From contig NZ_JAFMNX010000006.1 in assembly GCF_018457165.1 (NCBI RefSeq), forward strand, positions 62,001 through 126,000: 64,000 bases of DNA. The letters are read 5' to 3'. Source of the stretch: Tianweitania aestuarii. Its GTDB lineage: Bacteria > Pseudomonadota > Alphaproteobacteria > Rhizobiales > Rhizobiaceae. Position 1 is the first letter of the stretch; each line of letters starts with the position of its first letter. This document shows, piece after piece, positions 60,488 to 64,000 of the stretch. A model generated the notes under the pieces. The model was not told where the DNA came from and made no database searches. It worked only from the letters and a program-made list of their open reading frames with translations. The translations under genes and the position numbers were made by a program.

Positions 60488-62137
60488 TCAGCGGCTCGCG
60501 GCGTTCTGCCAGGCCTGCATGGCTTCCTCGAACACGCGCTCGCCCGGCACACCCTTTTCCATCGTGATCAGGGCGCGGCGACCGGAATTGTAGATCAACG
60601 GCACGTCGATCCAGTCCTGACGGCGCAACAGCGTCATATTGGCCTGAATTTCGGCCGGTGAATCGCTCAGCGCCACAAGGAAGAAACCGTCGGCGATGCG
60701 CGCAGGGATGCCGAGCAGCGGACTGCCGGTGGCCTGTTCGCTGTCCTTCATCGCCACGCGAACCACGTTCTGGATGCCACCGCCCTCGAAGCCTTCCGGC
60801 GTCAGGAAGATCATTTCCATGATGTGGCTGGCCGGCAGCGTCGGATCCGCATTGCGGCGGATCGTCATGCGCAGCTGCAGGTTCTTGCCGGGAATGTTGG
60901 CTTCGGCCCGGATCGCAGGCTCGGGCGGTGCATCGCCGCCGGGCGATTCCTGCACGAGCGACCACACGATCGATCCGCTTTCGGCCGTGTTCGGCGAAGT
61001 GGAGGTGCGCTCCTCATAAAAGATCGCGCGCTGGCCAACCGGAACGGTCTGGTCCGATGAAGCAGGCGTGCTGCCGTTCGGCGTCGTGGCCGGGGTCGCG
61101 TCGGGGGCTGGCGTTGCCCCCTCGCCTGTTGTTGTATCGGCCTGCGCGGCTTGGCTCAATTCGGCAACCGACGTGCCCTCACCGATCGCAGCGCTGCCAT
61201 CGGCAGGACCGGGATCGGTTTCACTGCCATCGGCCTGCAAACGCTGGGTGTATTTGCGCAGCGGCTCGGGCGCAGTGGCGGCCGGCGTTGCAGCCGCTTG
61301 TTCAGGCTGGTTGGGCGACACGGCGGCGACTTCCGGCTGATCGTCAGCGGCCTCCGGTTCAACGCCATCGGCCGGTGCAACGGCTGCACTATCGGCGTTC
61401 TCGCTGTTGGCCGCAGCATCGTCGGCCAGGTCCGTGCCTTCGTTGACGTCGCCCGCATCGTTCAGGCCGAGGAAAGCCGTCAGCGCATCCTTGTTCGACC
61501 AGGCGGCATAAGCGCCGCCGGCAACGAGGAGCAAGGCCACAACCGCGGCAATCAAGCCGCCGGACAGACCACGGCGTGGCTTGTTGCGATAAGGCGGCTG
61601 CGGCGTGAAGGGACGATCCTGCTCCCGGTCACGATCAAGGTCGCCGTCAAGATCACGATCGAGGTCACGATCCCGATCGATATCATCGAGCACCGGCTCG
61701 TTGTGATCGACATGGTCACGCGGCGCTTCCGCATCATGCGTGGGCGCTTCGACCTCATGCGCAGGCACGTCGTCCCGCTGCGTGTCGTGTGAAACGGCAA
61801 AGTCGCCGGTGCGCGGCAATGCTGCCGGTTCTTCGCGCTCGAAGGCCGGTTCGGGAAACTGGTCGTCATCCGCCTGGTAGGTGTCGAACAACGTGTCGAG
61901 TTCGTCGAGATCGTCTTCCGGTGGCGGCGGTGCGTAGTATTGCTCCACTGCCTGGATCGCATCCTCGATCGCCTGACGCTGGCGTTCGGCAACGGCGGCC
62001 GGTGGCGGCGGGTTGATCGCGGCCAGCTTGGCATCGATGGTCGCGCGCGCCTTGGCGTAAACCTTGGCGCGAACGTCCGGCGTGTTTTCGCTCAGCCCTT
62101 CGATCGTCTTCTTAAGGACGGCGACGAAATCTGCCAT
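60488..62137 (-). CDS. Large acidic membrane protein of unknown function
   Basis: A 549-residue protein. A helical N-terminal domain (residues 1-70) is followed by a long acidic region ending in an Asp-Arg/Asp-Leu dipeptide repeat (about 151-175). One membrane segment (192-213) precedes an Ala/Asp/Pro-rich periplasmic linker (about 220-380). A conserved-looking C-terminal domain (about 385-549) has FYEERTSTSPNTAESGSIVWSL and GFFLVALSD. It resembles a rod-and-cap envelope protein. I recognise no family. It lies between rpoH and purA, where similar proteins occur in relatives. Confidence 0.8.
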   Translation of the reverse strand: MADFVAVLKKTIEGLSENTPDVRAKVYAKARATIDAKLAAINPPPPAAVAERQRQAIEDAIQAVEQYYAPPPPEDDLDELDTLFDTYQADDDQFPEPAFEREEPAALPRTGDFAVSHDTQRDDVPAHEVEAPTHDAEAPRDHVDHNEPVLDDIDRDRDLDRDLDGDLDRDREQDRPFTPQPPYRNKPRRGLSGGLIAAVVALLLVAGGAYAAWSNKDALTAFLGLNDAGDVNEGTDLADDAAANSENADSAAVAPADGVEPEAADDQPEVAAVSPNQPEQAAATPAATAPEPLRKYTQRLQADGSETDPGPADGSAAIGEGTSVAELSQAAQADTTTGEGATPAPDATPATTPNGSTPASSDQTVPVGQRAIFYEERTSTSPNTAESGSIVWSLVQESPGGDAPPEPAIRAEANIPGKNLQLRMTIRRNADPTLPASHIMEMIFLTPEGFEGGGIQNVVRVAMKDSEQATGSPLLGIPARIADGFFLVALSDSPAEIQANMTLLRRQDWIDVPLIYNSGRRALITMEKGVPGERVFEEAMQAWQNAASR

Positions 62138-62204
62138 ACGGGTTGAAACCTTATCTGGGCGGCGACGCCAGCCAAATCACCGGCGTCTGGTGTTTCCACG
62201 AAAA

Positions 62205-63503
62205 TTAATCTTGAAACGGATCGGTCACAAGGATCGTGTCGTCGCGTTCCGGGCTCGTTGACAGAAGCGCCACCGGCGCACCGATCAATTCCTCGATATA
62301 GCGCACATATTTGACTGCCTGCGCCGGCAGGTCGTTCCAGGAACGAGCGCCCCGCGTGGTACCCTCCCAGCCTTCAAGCGTCTCGTAGATCGGCTCGACC
62401 CGCGCCTGCGCGCCCTGGCTGGCCGGCAGATAGTCGATCACTTCGCCATCCAGTCGATAACCGGTGCAGACCTTGATCTCGTCGAGCCCATCGAGCACGT
62501 CGAGCTTGGTCAGTGCGATGCCGTCGATGCCGTTCACGGCCACCGCCTGGCGAACCAGCACCGCATCGAACCAGCCGCAGCGCCTTTTACGCCCGGTAAC
62601 TGTGCCGAATTCATGGCCGCGTTCACCTAGGAACTGGCCGACATCATTGTCCTGCTCGCTCGGGAACGGCCCTTCGCCGACGCGCGTCGTGTAGGCCTTG
62701 GTGATGCCGAGCACATAGCCGATCGCGCCCGGACCGACGCCCGAACCCGCCGCAGCCTGGCCGGCCACCGTGTTGGACGAGGTCACGAACGGATAGGTGC
62801 CGTGATCGATGTCGAGCAGCGTGCCCTGCGCACCTTCAAACAGGATGCGCTCGCCGGCGCGGCGCTTGTCGTCCAGCACCTTCCACACGCGGTCCATGTA
62901 AGGCAGGATCTTGTCGGCAACCGAGGTCACTTCCTGCAAGAGGTCGTCATAGGCGACTTCCGGATGACCGAGGCCGCGACGCAGCGCATTGTGGTGCGTC
63001 AAAAGGCGATCGAGCTTGGCCGGCAGCGTTTCAGTATCGGCCAAATCCATGATGCGGATCGCGCGGCGACCGACCTTGTCTTCGTAAGCCGGGCCGATAC
63101 CGCGACGCGTGGTACCGATCTTGGTGCCCGAATTGGATGCGGCATCTTCACGGAAGCCGTCGAGTTCGCGATGCAGCGACAGGATCAGCGGCGTGTTTTC
63201 CGCAACCTTGAGGCGATCCGGCCCGACCTCGACGCCAAGCGCGCGAATGCGCTCGAGTTCGGCCACGAAAGCATGGGGATCAAACACCACGCCGCTGCCG
63301 ATGATCGACAGCTTGCCGGGGCGCACGACGCCGGACGGCAGAAGCGAAAGCTTGTAGACCTTGCCGTCCACCACCAGCGTGTGACCGGCATTGTGGCCGC
63401 CCTGGAAGCGCACAACCACATCGGCGCGCTCCGACAGCCAATCAACGATCTTGCCCTTGCCTTCATCGCCCCATTGCGAGCCGACGACCACTACGTTGGC
63501 CAT
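62205..63503 (-). CDS. purA: Adenylosuccinate synthetase
   Basis: A 432-residue GTP-dependent enzyme that joins IMP and aspartate in AMP synthesis. Motifs are the P-loop [11 protein letters not shown] (residues 8-18), GHNAGHTL near 40, [46 protein letters not shown] and [10 protein letters not shown]. Length and all signature blocks are complete. It is divergent from a DMT transporter gene. Confidence 0.96.
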   Translation of the reverse strand: MANVVVVGSQWGDEGKGKIVDWLSERADVVVRFQGGHNAGHTLVVDGKVYKLSLLPSGVVRPGKLSIIGSGVVFDPHAFVAELERIRALGVEVGPDRLKVAENTPLILSLHRELDGFREDAASNSGTKIGTTRRGIGPAYEDKVGRRAIRIMDLADTETLPAKLDRLLTHHNALRRGLGHPEVAYDDLLQEVTSVADKILPYMDRVWKVLDDKRRAGERILFEGAQGTLLDIDHGTYPFVTSSNTVAGQAAAGSGVGPGAIGYVLGITKAYTTRVGEGPFPSEQDNDVGQFLGERGHEFGTVTGRKRRCGWFDAVLVRQAVAVNGIDGIALTKLDVLDGLDEIKVCTGYRLDGEVIDYLPASQGAQARVEPIYETLEGWEGTTRGARSWNDLPAQAVKYVRYIEELIGAPVALLSTSPERDDTILVTDPFQD

Positions 63504-63698
63504 ACTATCTTCCGTGCAGGTTCTTGGCGGCTGGAAACCGCAAACAGTTGAAAAGAAGTGGTCTCTATAACGTCTGCACTACCGTTGCGCGACCCTTCAT
63601 TAACGTTTTCAGCCAATCCAGGCACAACAAACTGGCCCTCTTGCCACTTTACTCGGGCGAGCCTTGGCAGCTACTGCCCTGCTGATCCTGGAGGAGCA

Positions 63699-64000
63699 AT
63701 GCGCAGAACCGCTTACATCTTGCTGGCATTGGCCACGCTCTTCTGGGCCGGCAACTCGATTGCCGGCAAACTGGCGATCGGCCATGTGTCGCCGATGATC
63801 CTCGTGCCCGCGCGCTGGGGCGCCATTCTCGTTATCCTCCTCGCATCGAGCCACCGCCAGCTCCGCCAGGACTGGCAGGCAATCAAAACACGGTCGATCT
63901 ACCTTCTTGCGCTCGGCGCGCTCGGCTTCACGGTGTTCAGCGTCGCGCTTTATTATGCACTGCTTTACACAACGGCGATCAACACCAGCATCCTGCAGGG
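63699..64000 (+). CDS. EamA/DMT-superfamily transporter, truncated by the window end
   Basis: The open reading frame from the ATG at 63699 (CTGGAGGAG four bases upstream) runs without a stop to the end of the window, giving the first 100 residues. MRRTAYILLALATLFWAGNSIAGKLAI and SVALYYALLYTTAINTSILQ are typical of the first EamA repeat, with about four membrane segments visible. It is distinct from the EamA protein at 18314. Substrate unknown. Confidence 0.85.
   Translation, partial: MRRTAYILLALATLFWAGNSIAGKLAIGHVSPMILVPARWGAILVILLASSHRQLRQDWQAIKTRSIYLLALGALGFTVFSVALYYALLYTTAINTSILQ

Noticed and set aside
1-64000. CRISPR array, insertion sequence or integrative element
   Set aside because: No regularly spaced direct repeats, transposase, integrase or terminal repeats were seen; the tRNA-Glu gene has no adjacent integrase or repeat of its 3' end.

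Overview
The window is high-GC DNA from a Hyphomicrobiales (Rhizobiales) alphaproteobacterium. The evidence is the complete nepR-ecfG/phyR general stress response (GSR) locus, the tkt-gap-pgk-fba sugar-phosphate cluster, a metX-metW pair beside hisC-tyrC, zapA with its small coiled-coil partner gene, HWE-family histidine kinases, alphaproteobacterial long-form PstC/PstA, and ftsEX next to plsC and ydcF. The genus cannot be fixed. I see no insertion sequence, prophage, CRISPR array or rRNA. It reads as a core chromosomal segment with a few accessory pieces, such as a ParDE-like toxin-antitoxin pair.

Layout. 1-2.6 kb: a secreted small protein, guanine deaminase and dps. 2.9-10.6 kb: a peptide-type (Dpp-like) ABC importer with two paralogous Tat-exported binding proteins and a cytoplasmic alkaline-phosphatase-superfamily hydrolase. 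10.7-16.3 kb: minus-strand tkt, gap, pgk and class I fba. 16.6-19.2 kb: zapA and its partner, a DUF3108 protein and an EamA exporter. 19.3-28.8 kb: gloB, a methyltransferase, the toxin-antitoxin pair, metW-metX, hisC-tyrC, a DUF2125 protein, chaC, plsC and ydcF. 28.9-34.8 kb: ftsEX, hpt, a PRC-barrel protein and a diacylglycerol-kinase-like protein. 34.9-42.2 kb: the stress region, with an HWE kinase, membrane stress proteins, an AI-2E-family protein, a single-domain response regulator, ecfG, nepR, phyR, a DUF1328-like microprotein, a candidate small RNA and two small envelope proteins. 42.3-45.6 kb: xylFHG. 45.8-52.0 kb: pstSCAB-phoU-phoB behind a Pho box. 52.3-57.7 kb: a second DUF883-like protein, a second HWE kinase, a second ChaC, an RcnB-like protein, a bile-acid-symporter-family protein and tRNA-Glu(CTC). 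57.8-64 kb: an rluD-like gene, rpoH, a large acidic membrane protein, purA and a truncated EamA transporter.

The strongest signal that gene annotation does not explain is a promoter network. Eight perfect copies of the EcfG-type promoter (GGAAC, 16-17 bases, CGTT) lie directly upstream of dps, the PRC-barrel gene, the DUF883/holin-like operon, the AI-2E gene, nepR-ecfG, the DUF1328 microprotein, the gene at 41587 and the second DUF883-like gene. About one match is expected by chance in the whole window on both strands, and about 0.1 in intergenic DNA. Near matches precede phyR, a small membrane protein and a minus-strand small-RNA candidate (about 41260-41382). That RNA has two C-rich hairpin loops and an intrinsic terminator, so it resembles the class of GsrN, the Caulobacter GSR small RNA. 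With EcfG, its anti-sigma factor NepR, the anti-anti-sigma factor PhyR, an atypical receiver protein and two HWE kinases, the window holds most of a stress-signalling circuit and part of its regulon.
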